DNA of 44,215 bases from positions 1 to 44,215 of the forward strand of contig CAYUWM010000005.1 of assembly GCA_964448395.1 (NCBI GenBank), written 5' to 3'. The stretch comes from CAYUWM01 sp964448395 (GTDB lineage Bacteria; Chloroflexota; Dehalococcoidia; E44-bin15). The translations under genes and the position numbers were made by a program. Of this stretch, positions 1 to 8,458 are shown piece by piece. Below the pieces are notes generated by a model that saw only the letters and a program-made list of their open reading frames with translations, did not search any database and was not told where the DNA came from. Numbering within the stretch: position 1 is the stretch's first letter; each line of letters begins with the position of its first letter.

Positions 1-46
1 TCTATTATCGACATGAACACCAGAGTTCCCCGTATATTGCTTATCC

Positions 47-832
47 TCACCCGCTGATGTCCCTCTTTGCCTCTTCCCACAGGGCGTCCTGCTCCTCCAG
101 CGACAGGTCAGCCAGCGATATGCCCCTCTGCTTGCAAAGCTCCTCCATATGGTAGAAGCGTTCATAAAAACGCTCGTTGGCTCCCCGTAATGCAGCTTCG
201 AGGTCGATATCCAGCCTGCGGGCCACGTTGGCCAGGGTGAACAGGATATCGCCGAACTCCTCCACCTTCCGCCGGTGCTCAACCGCCGCCTCGAACTCCG
301 CGACCTCCTCGGCCAGCTTGTGCACCACGTCCTTCACTTCCTCCCAGTCGAACCCGACACGGGCCACGCGGCGCTGCACCGCCTGAGCGTAAGAGAGGGC
401 CGGCATATCCTTGGGCAGGCCCGACAGCAGTGAGCCTTTGCCCTCTTCCCGTTTGAGCGTCTCCCAGTGAGCGATCACCTGCTGCGCGTCCGTCGCCTGG
501 GCATCGCCGAAGACGTGGGGGTGGCGATGGATCAATTTGGTGCTGATGCCACGGATGACATCTCTGATCTCGAAACCGCCGTCGTCCCTGGCTATCTGGG
601 CATGCAGCACCACCTGCAGCAGCACGTCCCCCAGTTCCTCACAGAGGTCCTGCATGTCCCCCCTGTCGATAGCATCGAGAACCTCGTATGCCTCCTCGGT
701 GAGATTGCCCTTGAGCGATGAATGGGTCTGCTCCCGGTCCCAGGGGCAGCCGCCGGGGCCGCGCAGCCTGGCGATGATCGCCACCAGCTCGTCGAATTCC
801 CCCAGATTATCCGGTATGTCCGTATCGCTCAT
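47..832 (-). CDS. mazG: MazG nucleoside triphosphate pyrophosphohydrolase
   Basis: MazG enzymes hydrolyse (d)NTPs to the monophosphate and pyrophosphate in the cytoplasm, as house-cleaning or to tune alarmone levels. The protein (about 261 aa) has the full two-domain layout. The N-terminal domain shows GGCPWD and then the metal-binding helices with EEAYE and EELGD. A second MazG-like domain holds EEVAEFE and EEFGD. I chose the internal ATG at 832 because the family normally begins a few residues before the LxxxIARLR-GGCPWD segment; the open frame continues 20 codons further upstream without family-like sequence. The divergently transcribed membrane-protein gene starts 90 nt away, so the two probably share an intergenic promoter region. 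Function is confident at family level; substrate preference cannot be read from sequence. Confidence 0.93.
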   Translation of the reverse strand: MSDTDIPDNLGEFDELVAIIARLRGPGGCPWDREQTHSSLKGNLTEEAYEVLDAIDRGDMQDLCEELGDVLLQVVLHAQIARDDGGFEIRDVIRGISTKLIHRHPHVFGDAQATDAQQVIAHWETLKREEGKGSLLSGLPKDMPALSYAQAVQRRVARVGFDWEEVKDVVHKLAEEVAEFEAAVEHRRKVEEFGDILFTLANVARRLDIDLEAALRGANERFYERFYHMEELCKQRGISLADLSLEEQDALWEEAKRDISG

Positions 833-921
833 AACACATTCCCGATATTTACCACCTGCACGAATTATAAGTTCACGCCGATGGATTGACAAGCCACTGC
901 CGGCTCATCTAGGATTGAGCC

Positions 922-1596
922 ATGCCCGACCGCAAGCACTGGCGAATCATCGTTTACATTGCGATCGTCCTGTTTATACTCTGCATTCCTCTTTTATTGT
1001 TGACCAGCCACCTGACGTGGGCAGTCAACGACCTGCAGCTCTACGAGCAGAGCTTCGTTAAATACGATGTAAGCCGGGATACCGGCCTCAGTGGCGAGAA
1101 ACTGCATGAGGTGGCGGTGGGCCTGATAAACTACTTCAATTCAGCAGAAGCCGATGAGGCACTGGATATATTCAGCGGACGCGAGATGCTACACCTGAGG
1201 GATGTCAGAAGCCTCATTGTCCTCAACTACCACCTTCAAGAAGCCATTTGCGGATATATCGCCCTGTTTATCATCGCCGGGTTCCTCTGGCTGCGCAGGC
1301 GGTTCCTGCTACCGTTTGCCCGGATGGTGCTCGGCGGCAGCATCCTCACCCTAGCCGTCATAATAGGTCTGGGGATCGCAGCGCTAATAGATTTCGACTG
1401 GCTATTCATCGCATTCCACCGCATGATATTCAGCAACGATTACTGGATACTCGAGGGATACCTGCCACGAATCTTCACCGTCGGGTTCTTCTCCGATACG
1501 GCGATGCTCATCGCCACAGCTACAGCGATAGAGAGCCTGTTACTGGGTGGCATCAGTGGATTGTTCGTGCTTAGAAAAATACGAGCCGGAGCCTAG
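922..1596 (+). CDS. TIGR01906/DUF1461 family integral membrane protein
   Basis: A 224-aa membrane protein of unknown function. It resembles the TIGR01906 (DUF1461) family found in Firmicutes and Chloroflexota. There is an N-terminal helix at about 10-30, then an extracytoplasmic loop containing LYEQSF and YFNS, followed by three further hydrophobic segments at about 110-130, 135-155 and 195-215. The FHRMIFSNDYW segment (about 165-175) is the most family-like stretch. Its last codons overlap the stop of the convergent FmdB-type gene by 4 nt. No catalytic motif is visible. The family assignment is from recognition of the pattern, and no function should be inferred. Confidence 0.8.
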   Translation: MPDRKHWRIIVYIAIVLFILCIPLLLLTSHLTWAVNDLQLYEQSFVKYDVSRDTGLSGEKLHEVAVGLINYFNSAEADEALDIFSGREMLHLRDVRSLIVLNYHLQEAICGYIALFIIAGFLWLRRRFLLPFARMVLGGSILTLAVIIGLGIAALIDFDWLFIAFHRMIFSNDYWILEGYLPRIFTVGFFSDTAMLIATATAIESLLLGGISGLFVLRKIRAGA

Positions 1597-1823
1597 CTGC
1601 CGCAGGTGGAGCATGTGCCGCCGGAGCAGGTGCCGCAGCCGCTGCCGGATATCGGCGTGGCACTGCCACCAGGTACCTTTGACACGGCGGCGAACGAGGA
1701 GAACTGCTTCTTGGCCGGGGTCTGACACTTGGGGCACTGCATATCTTCGCCCGACTCGCTAATCGGGCGGCGGCGCGAGAACTTATAATCGCACTTGGGA
1801 CAGAGAAACTCGTAAATAGGCAT
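1593..1823 (-). CDS. FmdB-family zinc ribbon protein
   Basis: A 76-aa protein beginning MPIYEFLCPKC, the hallmark of the FmdB/zinc-ribbon regulatory family (Pfam Zn-ribbon_8). CPKC near residue 8 and CPKC near residue 30 provide the four zinc ligands. The tail is rich in Gly/Ser/Cys (GCGTCSGGTCSTCGS), which could bind a further metal but is probably disordered. Small FmdB proteins are widespread and mostly uncharacterised; some were linked to regulation of amidase/formamidase genes. A good sigma-70-like promoter lies just upstream. Convergent with the membrane protein gene at 922-1596. Confidence 0.88.
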   Translation of the reverse strand: MPIYEFLCPKCDYKFSRRRPISESGEDMQCPKCQTPAKKQFSSFAAVSKVPGGSATPISGSGCGTCSGGTCSTCGS

Positions 1824-1832
1824 TACATTTAT

Positions 1833-1861
1833 ATTTTATATTAAATGTCGATGAAATTCAA
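1833..1861 (-). promoter_or_regulatory. Promoter of the FmdB-type gene
   Basis: Read on the minus strand: TTGAAT (1856-1861), 17-nt spacer, TAAAAT (1833-1838), with the start codon at 1823. The spacer and -10 are very AT-rich. Found by eye only; the transcription start is not known. Confidence 0.5.
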
Positions 1862-1927
1862 GATTATCGCGGCCTTGAAGCACCGAGTGTAACGACGTTG
1901 GCGTTGTACAGGACCGGGGCCGCCCTT

Positions 1928-2812
1928 TCACCCATCGCGGAACAGCACCCCCGCTACCTCCTCCAGTCGGTCCAGTCCCTTTATCTCATAGGGGAACAGC
2001 GGCAGCATCCGCCGATTGCCGTCATACCTCTCCGCTATCTCCGAGAGGTAGCCCCGCTGCATATCCGCCTTGCGGCGTAAGAACTCCGAATCGGGCTGAT
2101 CCACAACCTGATTGACTATGATATTATCAACCGCCAGTCCGTAATCCTTAAACTCGCTAAAGATGGCGTCCAGCTGCCGCACCGCCAGCGCCTCGGCTAT
2201 GGTCACCAGATTGAACTCGACCTCATTCTGAAGGAACTCGATATCCCTGTTCGACAGTTCTTCCCATCCCCGGATCACCGATTGAACCGACCGTCTCCCT
2301 TTTCCGGTGGACTTCAGCGTAGCGTAGATGCGGGGAGCGGGCTTGAGGTGCTCGCTGACGATCGAGGGCATCCGCAGCAGCCCCATCGTTTGGCCAGCGG
2401 GTGCAGTATCCCATACCACCTTGTCGTATTCTCCCGATGCTTTCAGTTCCCTGATGTAATCCACCATGAACTCGTCCCTGATGCCGGGGAGCATGCTGGC
2501 GACGAAATCGACGAACTCCTCGTAGCCTATCTCCACAAACGATGAGAATACCTCGTAGACCTCGGCTCCGAATTTCTTATCCCACATGTCCTTGACCTCA
2601 TCGATACCGATCTCGTCCATATACAAGCCTTCTAGAACTTTGACAGGCTTCGCTTCGAGGTCTATCTCGAAGATGTCGTGCAGTGAAGGGGTAGGATCGG
2701 TGGATATTATAATGGTCTTCCTCCCCCGCAAGGCATGGTGCAGGGCGGTGGCGGCAGCACAGGTAGTCTTGCCCACACCACCCTTACCGCAGAACATCAC
2801 CACGTCCTTCAC
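1928..2812 (-). CDS. ArsA/GET3-family ATPase
   Basis: A 294-aa P-loop ATPase of the ArsA/GET3 branch of SIMIBI proteins. The deviant Walker A FCGKGGVGKTT sits close to the N-terminus. A switch II-like segment DTAPAGQTMGLLRMP (about 127-141) resembles the DTAPTGHT motif of ArsA. The family includes arsenite-pump ATPases and membrane-protein targeting factors. No ArsB or arsenic gene is nearby, so arsenic export is not supported and the role is open. I chose the GTG at 2812: it is preceded by GAGGGG with a 6-nt spacer, and it forms a GTGA overlap with the mnmG stop codon. This points to translational coupling. The longer frame upstream lies inside mnmG and looks non-family. Confidence 0.85.
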   Translation of the reverse strand: MKDVVMFCGKGGVGKTTCAAATALHHALRGRKTIIISTDPTPSLHDIFEIDLEAKPVKVLEGLYMDEIGIDEVKDMWDKKFGAEVYEVFSSFVEIGYEEFVDFVASMLPGIRDEFMVDYIRELKASGEYDKVVWDTAPAGQTMGLLRMPSIVSEHLKPAPRIYATLKSTGKGRRSVQSVIRGWEELSNRDIEFLQNEVEFNLVTIAEALAVRQLDAIFSEFKDYGLAVDNIIVNQVVDQPDSEFLRRKADMQRGYLSEIAERYDGNRRMLPLFPYEIKGLDRLEEVAGVLFRDG

Positions 2813-4689
2813 CGAATACCCCTCTCCAGGTAAACCATCAGTATCGCCACATCGGAAGGGGTAACGCCGTCGATGCGGGATGCCTGCCCCAAGGTCGCCG
2901 GGCGCATCTTTTTCAGCTTCTGGCACGCCTCGTAGCGCAGGCTGACGACAGCGTCGTAATCGAAGCCCGGCGGGAACTCCCGGGATTCCAGCCTCGCCAT
3001 ACGCGCTACCTCGTTGCTCTGCTTCCTGATATAGCCGGCATACTTGGCCTCCGTCTCCACCTGAACTGCAGCGTCGCCGCTCAGATCAAAGGTATTCCAC
3101 CCCAGATCGACCAGCGTTCGGTAGTTCACCTCCGGCCGGCGCAGAAACTCGACGGCGCGCACGCTCCGGTTTGAATGATTGATATAGCTGCTCTCCAGAC
3201 GTTCAAGCTCTGCGGCGACCGCCCTTCTCTTCTCCTCCACCGCATGGTAGCGCTCACTCGATATGAGGCCTACTTCATAGCCAATCGGGGCAAGCCGCAG
3301 GTCGGCATTATCCTGGCGCAGCAGCAGCCGGTACTCCGCTCGGGATGTCAGCAGGCGATAGGGCTCGGTGAGCTCCCGCGTTACCAGGTCGTCGATCATC
3401 ACCCCGATGTAGCCCTGATCACGCCGTATAAAAACCGGTGGCTCACCCTTCGATTTTAGTGCCGCATTTATCCCGGCGATAAGCCCCTGCCCTGCCGCCT
3501 CCTCGTACCCGGTGGTGCCGTTGATCTGGCCGGCGAGGAACAGGCCGGGGACGAGCTTGGTCTCCAGGCTTGCCGCTATCTGGCTGGGCGGAATATAATC
3601 GTATTCTATAGCGTAGCCCACCCGCACCATCTCCACGTTCTCGAGTGCTGGTATGGTACGTAGCATCTCCAGCTGCACATCCTCGGGCAAACTGGTGTTG
3701 GCCCCCTGAACGTAAACCTCGTTGGTTTGCCAGCCCTCCGGCTCGAGGAACAGGGGGTGAGAATCCTTTTCGGCGAAGCGTACGATCTTATCCTCGATCG
3801 ACGGGCAGTAGCGGGGCCCTACCCCGTGTATCAACCCGGTGAACAGGGGAGCCCTGTCGAGGTTATTGCGGATCACTTCATGGGTCTTCTCGTTGGTGTA
3901 AACCAGATAGCACGGTAGCTGCGGACGCCACGATGATGGAGCCAGCGGGTAGACCGGGTTCGGCGCGGGGAATGCCGAATGACCATCGCGGTCGCCCCAC
4001 AGGCTGAAATACAGCGGCACCTCGCTGCCGGGCTGTACGATGGCCTTAGCGAAATCGATGCTTCGGGCATCGATTCGAGGGGGGGTGCCGGTCTTCAACC
4101 TCCCCAGCGTGAAACCAAGAGAGCGCAGGCTGTCCGACAGCCGTTCCGCGGCGAACTCGCCCGACCGCCCCGCAGAGTAGCTCTTGTCCCCGACGATCAC
4201 CCTGCCGGCGAGCGACGTCCCGGTGGTTAGCACGCAAGTCCTGCATGCATATGCCGTGCCGAGATCAGTCTCCACCCGGATAACACCGTCACTCAACCCG
4301 ATCTCCTCCACCAGAGCCTGTTTTATATCCAGGTTATCCTGCCGCTCCAGTGTGTGCTTCATGGCCAGCCCGTAGAGCTTCTTGTCCGCCTGGGCGCGGA
4401 GCGCCTGGACGGCAGGACCTTTACCGGTATTCAGCATCCTTATCTGGATAAAGGTGCGGTCGATGTTGCGAGCCATCTCCCCACCCAGGGCATCGATCTC
4501 CCGCACCAGATGGCCCTTGGCCGGCCCACCGATGGAGGGGTTGCACGGCATGAGGGCGATGTTGTCCATGTTGATGGTTAGCAGCAGCGTCCTGGAGCCC
4601 ATCCTTGCCGCCGCCAGCGCAGCCTCGCAGCCAGCGTGCCCCGCACCGACAACAATCACGTCGTATAGCTGTTTATCGTTTTCGATCAT
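2809..4689 (-). CDS. mnmG: MnmG (GidA), tRNA uridine 5-carboxymethylaminomethyl modification enzyme
   Basis: The FAD-dependent partner of MnmE. Together they add the (carboxymethyl)aminomethyl group to U34 of tRNAs reading two-codon boxes. About 626 aa, normal for the family. The N-terminal dinucleotide site is VVGAGHAGCEAA. Both family signatures are present: CNPSIGGPAKGHLVREID, and near the end of the FAD domain GQINGTTGYEEAAGQG. LKTGTPPRID is also conserved. The C-terminal MnmE-binding helical region is complete, ending VAILMVYLERG. The ATG at 4689 matches the usual family N-terminus; the frame continues upstream to a TTG at 4752 that adds unrelated residues. The ArsA-like gene follows in a 4-nt overlap. 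mnmE is not in this window. Confidence 0.96.
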   Translation of the reverse strand: MIENDKQLYDVIVVGAGHAGCEAALAAARMGSRTLLLTINMDNIALMPCNPSIGGPAKGHLVREIDALGGEMARNIDRTFIQIRMLNTGKGPAVQALRAQADKKLYGLAMKHTLERQDNLDIKQALVEEIGLSDGVIRVETDLGTAYACRTCVLTTGTSLAGRVIVGDKSYSAGRSGEFAAERLSDSLRSLGFTLGRLKTGTPPRIDARSIDFAKAIVQPGSEVPLYFSLWGDRDGHSAFPAPNPVYPLAPSSWRPQLPCYLVYTNEKTHEVIRNNLDRAPLFTGLIHGVGPRYCPSIEDKIVRFAEKDSHPLFLEPEGWQTNEVYVQGANTSLPEDVQLEMLRTIPALENVEMVRVGYAIEYDYIPPSQIAASLETKLVPGLFLAGQINGTTGYEEAAGQGLIAGINAALKSKGEPPVFIRRDQGYIGVMIDDLVTRELTEPYRLLTSRAEYRLLLRQDNADLRLAPIGYEVGLISSERYHAVEEKRRAVAAELERLESSYINHSNRSVRAVEFLRRPEVNYRTLVDLGWNTFDLSGDAAVQVETEAKYAGYIRKQSNEVARMARLESREFPPGFDYDAVVSLRYEACQKLKKMRPATLGQASRIDGVTPSDVAILMVYLERGIR

Positions 4690-4807
4690 CGGTATTATTC
4701 TACCATCGTCAGATCGCCAAGTCGATGTACATCCCGGCAGGTTCAAGAGCAAATAACTGCGGTAGTCAATTGGGGGGTATTAAAATCTGGCTCCGACTAC
4801 GAACGAG

Positions 4808-6025
4808 CTATCCTTCACGGATATATCGCCAGATTTCGTTGAAGCTGGGGCGCTTGCCGTACATCAGCAGGGTGGTGCAGAAGATGCGGCTGGCCATCCA
4901 CATAGCTACCACGATTGAAGCACCGAGCATGATGATGCTCACGACACATTCCCAGACGGGAAGTGCACCTATGCTCAGCTTCATGACAGCCGTAATAGGA
5001 GCAGTGATCGGCAGAAGGGTGAAGATGGTGAATATGACGTGCTCGGGATTCTCTATGAACAGCCCGATCAGCATCACTGGTAATATGGCTGGCAGCACCA
5101 CCAGCGAGGTCAACTGACTGCCCTCCCTGGCATTCGCCCCGAGGGAGCCGATAACAGACCAGATGATGCCGTAGAGCAGGTAACCGAGGATGAAGTAGAT
5201 GATGCCCAAGATTATCAGGTCGACCGGGATGCTCAGATTAGCCAAAGGAGCAATCCATGCCGAGGCGATGGTAGCGAATATAAGCCCAGCAATGAACCAG
5301 ACGGTGATCTGCAACAGTCCCGCAGCCCCCAGACCGATCACCTTACCCGTCAGCAGCTGTCTCGCCGAGACGGAGGACAGCAGTATCTCCATCAGCCTGT
5401 TTTCCTTCTCCTCGCTCACCCCCTGCAGTAGATAGCCGGAGGTAAAGAAGATCGATATCATGAACAGTATGCTGAAGATATACGGCAGTCCAAAAGCGGC
5501 GAAAATATCCACCGGGGGCAGAATCTTGCCGGTATCCGGGTCCACACCGAACGAAAACGGGATGAGTGGCGACTTAACCCTTTCCATGACCTGATTGGAG
5601 ACATCCCCTGAAAGGAGGTTGGCGACAAGGAAATCCTCTATTAGAGCCATGACATCGCCGGGGAGCTCCAGCTCCCTCTTGGTGGTGAACCTTGTAATCT
5701 GTCCGGTATCGAGATAGTCCTCATGGATGATGAAATACTCATCGACTTCCCCGTCGAGCAGCGCTCCCATCGTATTGTCATCCTCACCGTACAGAATAAA
5801 GACAGCGCCATCGGGATCGGTGTATTGGGTAAATATCCCGGTCTGGTCCACATAGCCTATCTTTATATCCTCAACAGGAGTATCCTCACCAAGTAGAACA
5901 TACCCCTGATATACAAATAATCCTATGAGCGCCAGCAGGGGGAAGCTCACCGTCAGCAGGACATAAGACAGCCTCCTCACCGTAATGGAGAACTCGTGGT
6001 GGGCAATGATCCAGGTCTTATTCAC
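4808..6025 (-). CDS. ABC-2 type exporter permease (NatB-like)
   Basis: A 405-aa permease with the ABC-2/NatB layout. There is one N-terminal helix (about 20-45), a large extracytoplasmic domain (about 50-175), then five or six helices. After the second helix comes GVSEEKENRLMEILLSS, the cytoplasmic coupling segment typical of NatB/YhaP-type permeases (about 200-216). It is the membrane partner of the ATPase just upstream; their frames overlap by 8 nt. NatAB-type systems export sodium, antibiotics or other small molecules. The substrate here is unknown. Confidence 0.87.
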   Translation of the reverse strand: MNKTWIIAHHEFSITVRRLSYVLLTVSFPLLALIGLFVYQGYVLLGEDTPVEDIKIGYVDQTGIFTQYTDPDGAVFILYGEDDNTMGALLDGEVDEYFIIHEDYLDTGQITRFTTKRELELPGDVMALIEDFLVANLLSGDVSNQVMERVKSPLIPFSFGVDPDTGKILPPVDIFAAFGLPYIFSILFMISIFFTSGYLLQGVSEEKENRLMEILLSSVSARQLLTGKVIGLGAAGLLQITVWFIAGLIFATIASAWIAPLANLSIPVDLIILGIIYFILGYLLYGIIWSVIGSLGANAREGSQLTSLVVLPAILPVMLIGLFIENPEHVIFTIFTLLPITAPITAVMKLSIGALPVWECVVSIIMLGASIVVAMWMASRIFCTTLLMYGKRPSFNEIWRYIREG

Positions 6026-7133
6026 CCTTCACCGCCTGGATGAATATCTCGTTCAGCGACGGCGTCGAAACCTCGAAGCGGTCAACGCGTACACCCTGCG
6101 CTATCAACTGATTAAGTAGCTGCTGCGGGCTAGTATCGCCGTCGAGAAAAAGCTCCACGTACTTTCCGTGCTCTTCCTTCCCGGTGACCCCCGCAAGCTC
6201 ACCGATGGGCCCTTCGCCTGCCACGAAGACGGAGTTGTTACGGTAGCGCCACTTTATCTCCGCCAGGCTGCCGTAGAGCACAGCACGGCCCTGGTTGATC
6301 ATCAATATGCGGTCGCACATCTCCTCGACCTCGTTCATCATGTGGGTGCTGAGGACGATCGTCTTCCCCTGTGCCTTAAGCTCCAGGATTATCCCCTTGA
6401 GCAGCATCCGGTTCACCGGGTCGAGGCCGGCGAACGGCTCGTCGAGGACAATCAGATCCGGATCGTGGGCGATGGTAACCAGAAACTGGATTATCTGCCC
6501 CATCCCGCGGCTGAGTTCGCTGACCTTCTTGCCCTTGTGAGCGGTCATGTCCACCTGCCGCAGGAGCTCCTCGGCCCGCTCCCTGGCCAACCCCGTATCG
6601 ACATCCTTCAACCTTGCGAGGTAAACCAGCGAGTCGCTAACTCTCATCTTCTGATACAGACCCCTCTCTTCAGGAAGGTATCCGATGCGGTTCTTAGTGC
6701 TCTCATCTATTGGCCTACCGAACACCGTTATATCCCCCGCATCCGGCTTAATTATATCCATCAGCATCCGTATCGTGGTGGTCTTACCGGCACCGTTGGG
6801 GCCAACCAGGCCGAATACCTCCCCCGATATCAGCTTGAAGGAAACATCGTGAACTACGTCTTTGCCCCCGAACGATTTGTGAATGCCGGAGACCTCCACC
6901 CGCACCTCCTCATCGGCACCCGGCTCGGTCGCTACCGGCGAGCTTCCCCGCAGTGGGGTGTCACTCTTCGGCTCCGGCACATCTTCAACCGCGTCTCCTC
7001 CTTCGAGGGTATCCGCCTCGCTTTTTACAGCTTCTGCATCTGTCATCTTGCTGCGCCGCTGGTGAAAATAAATACGCAACGCCATGAATATCACGATGGC
7101 AACAACCAGCAAAATGAATATCGTCAGATCCAT
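6018..7133 (-). CDS. ABC transporter ATPase with N-terminal membrane anchor
   Basis: A 371-aa ATPase energising the permease downstream. The ABC domain starts near residue 77: Walker A GPNGAGKTTT (about 111-120), signature LSRGMGQ (about 216), Walker B LIVLDEPFAGLD, and H-loop STHMM. The C-terminal domain has the NatA/DUF4162 look (STPSLNEIFIQAVKG). Unusually, the protein opens with a strongly hydrophobic helix (residues 3-22), followed by a basic HQRRSK stop-transfer and a 45-residue acidic linker. The start at 7133 is supported by AGGTGA five bases upstream. An alternative ATG at 7046, after the helix, has a poorer ribosome site. Membrane-anchored NatA-type ATPases are not typical. Confidence 0.85.
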   Translation of the reverse strand: MDLTIFILLVVAIVIFMALRIYFHQRRSKMTDAEAVKSEADTLEGGDAVEDVPEPKSDTPLRGSSPVATEPGADEEVRVEVSGIHKSFGGKDVVHDVSFKLISGEVFGLVGPNGAGKTTTIRMLMDIIKPDAGDITVFGRPIDESTKNRIGYLPEERGLYQKMRVSDSLVYLARLKDVDTGLARERAEELLRQVDMTAHKGKKVSELSRGMGQIIQFLVTIAHDPDLIVLDEPFAGLDPVNRMLLKGIILELKAQGKTIVLSTHMMNEVEEMCDRILMINQGRAVLYGSLAEIKWRYRNNSVFVAGEGPIGELAGVTGKEEHGKYVELFLDGDTSPQQLLNQLIAQGVRVDRFEVSTPSLNEIFIQAVKGE

Positions 7134-7294
7134 GATTTCACCTGGAATACGGAACCAACCAGATAAACTGAGTATACTTCACGACCAAATAAACGGTCAA
7201 ACTTACGGTATTGACATAATGTGGTCTGCAAAAGCCGGTTACTCCCCGATTCGATGTCCGGTTCATATACCACTACTGCTATTGACAGAAACCC

Positions 7295-7323
7295 TTGTTT
7301 TGGTAAAAACCCTGTGCTATGAT
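7295..7323 (+). promoter_or_regulatory. Extended -10 promoter of recA
   Basis: TTGTTT (7295-7300), 17-nt spacer ending in TGC, then TATGAT (7318-7323). The TGn directly before the -10 makes an extended -10 element. It lies 37 nt before the recA ATG. I could not find a convincing LexA-type palindrome around it. Confidence 0.5.
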
Positions 7324-7359
7324 ACGCTTGGAAAACTCTATTTGACGGCGAGAATTTAG

Positions 7360-8382
7360 ATGGCAACTGAGAAGGAGAAGGCCCTGGATTTGGCGCTAAG
7401 CCAGATCGAGAAGCAGTTCGGCAAGGGCGCGATCATGCGGCTGGGGGCGGACGCGGTCAAGATGACCGTTGAAGCCATCCCCACCGGCGCTATCTCGCTG
7501 GACCTGGCCTTAGGCATCGGGGGCATACCCAAGGGACGCGTCACCGAGATCTTCGGGCCGGAGATGAGCGGTAAATCCACACTATCGCTCCACATCATTG
7601 CACAGGCCCAGAAGAACGGCGGCACGGCGGCTTACATTGACGCGGAGCATGCGCTCGATACCAGCTATGCCTCTAACCTTGGTGTCAAAGTGGAGGAATT
7701 ACTAATTTCCCAGCCGGACACGGGGGAGCAAGCGCTGGAGATCGCCGAGGCTCTGGTAAGGAGCGGGGCGGTGGACGTGATAGTCGTCGACAGCGTGGCT
7801 GCCCTGGTCCCCAGGGCAGAGCTCGAAGGAGATATGGGAGACGCTTTTGTGGGACTACAGGCCCGCTTGATGTCCCAGGCACTGAGGAAGCTATCTGCTG
7901 CCATCCACAGGTCACATTCCGCCGTGATATTCATTAATCAGCTACGGGAGAAGGTGGGGGTTTTCTTCGGCAACCCGGAAGTAACCCCCGGGGGTCGAGC
8001 ACTCAAATTCTACAGCTCGGTGCGGATCGACCTGAGAAGAATTGAGACCATCAAAAAGGGAGACGAGGCGGTCGGAAGCCGGGTGAAGGCCAAGATCGTC
8101 AAGAACAAGGTTGCTCCTCCATTCAAGATCGCCGAGTTCGACATCATGTTCTCCCAAGGTATCAGCAGTGAAGGCTGCCTCATCGATCTGGGAGTGGGGA
8201 TGGGGTTGGTACAGAAGACGGGTGCCTTTTTCTCCTTCGGGGAGACCCGCTTGGGTCAGGGACGCGAGAATGCCAAAGCCTACCTCAAGGAAAACGCAGC
8301 CATAGCTACAGAGCTGGAGCGGCAGATCCGAGAGAAAGCTTTATCCCTGAAGGCAACTCCCGTCACCATCGAACAGGACTAG
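7360..8382 (+). CDS. recA: RecA recombinase
   Basis: The DNA strand-exchange ATPase and SOS co-protease, 340 aa, full length. Residues seen: N-terminal helix with QIEKQFGKGAIMRLG, Walker A GPEMSGKST (about 66-74; the common form is GPESSGKTT), Walker B VIVVDSVAALVP, the L2-loop region FINQLREKVGVFFGNPEVTPGG, and KIVKNKVAPPF. The C-terminal acidic tail is short (TIEQD). No intein is present. It heads a plus-strand group with recX, rny and ymdB. A hairpin terminator lies directly after it, before recX. Confidence 0.98.
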   Translation: MATEKEKALDLALSQIEKQFGKGAIMRLGADAVKMTVEAIPTGAISLDLALGIGGIPKGRVTEIFGPEMSGKSTLSLHIIAQAQKNGGTAAYIDAEHALDTSYASNLGVKVEELLISQPDTGEQALEIAEALVRSGAVDVIVVDSVAALVPRAELEGDMGDAFVGLQARLMSQALRKLSAAIHRSHSAVIFINQLREKVGVFFGNPEVTPGGRALKFYSSVRIDLRRIETIKKGDEAVGSRVKAKIVKNKVAPPFKIAEFDIMFSQGISSEGCLIDLGVGMGLVQKTGAFFSFGETRLGQGRENAKAYLKENAAIATELERQIREKALSLKATPVTIEQD

Positions 8383-8412
8383 AGCTCGCCCGGGAACCGA
8401 AAATTCAACCAT

Positions 8413-8455
8413 AAGGCTGGAAGGGCTGGGAAACCGGTAGTCCAGCCTTTTTGTG
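8413..8455 (+). terminator. Intrinsic terminator between recA and recX
   Basis: AAGGCTGGA (8413-8421) pairs perfectly with TCCAGCCTT (8441-8449) around a 19-nt loop, followed by a T-rich run (TTTTTGTGTTT). It sits 30 nt after the recA stop and immediately before the recX start. recX would therefore be expressed by read-through, as described for E. coli recA-recX. Confidence 0.75.
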
Positions 8456-8458
8456 TTT

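Noticed and set aside
1928..2812. Arsenite pump ATPase assignment
   Set aside because: Only the ArsA/GET3 fold is supported; there is no arsB, arsR or arsD nearby and it is coupled to mnmG.
6168..7166. Plus-strand frame of 332 codons
   Set aside because: Antisense to the ABC ATPase, whose motifs are all intact on the other strand.
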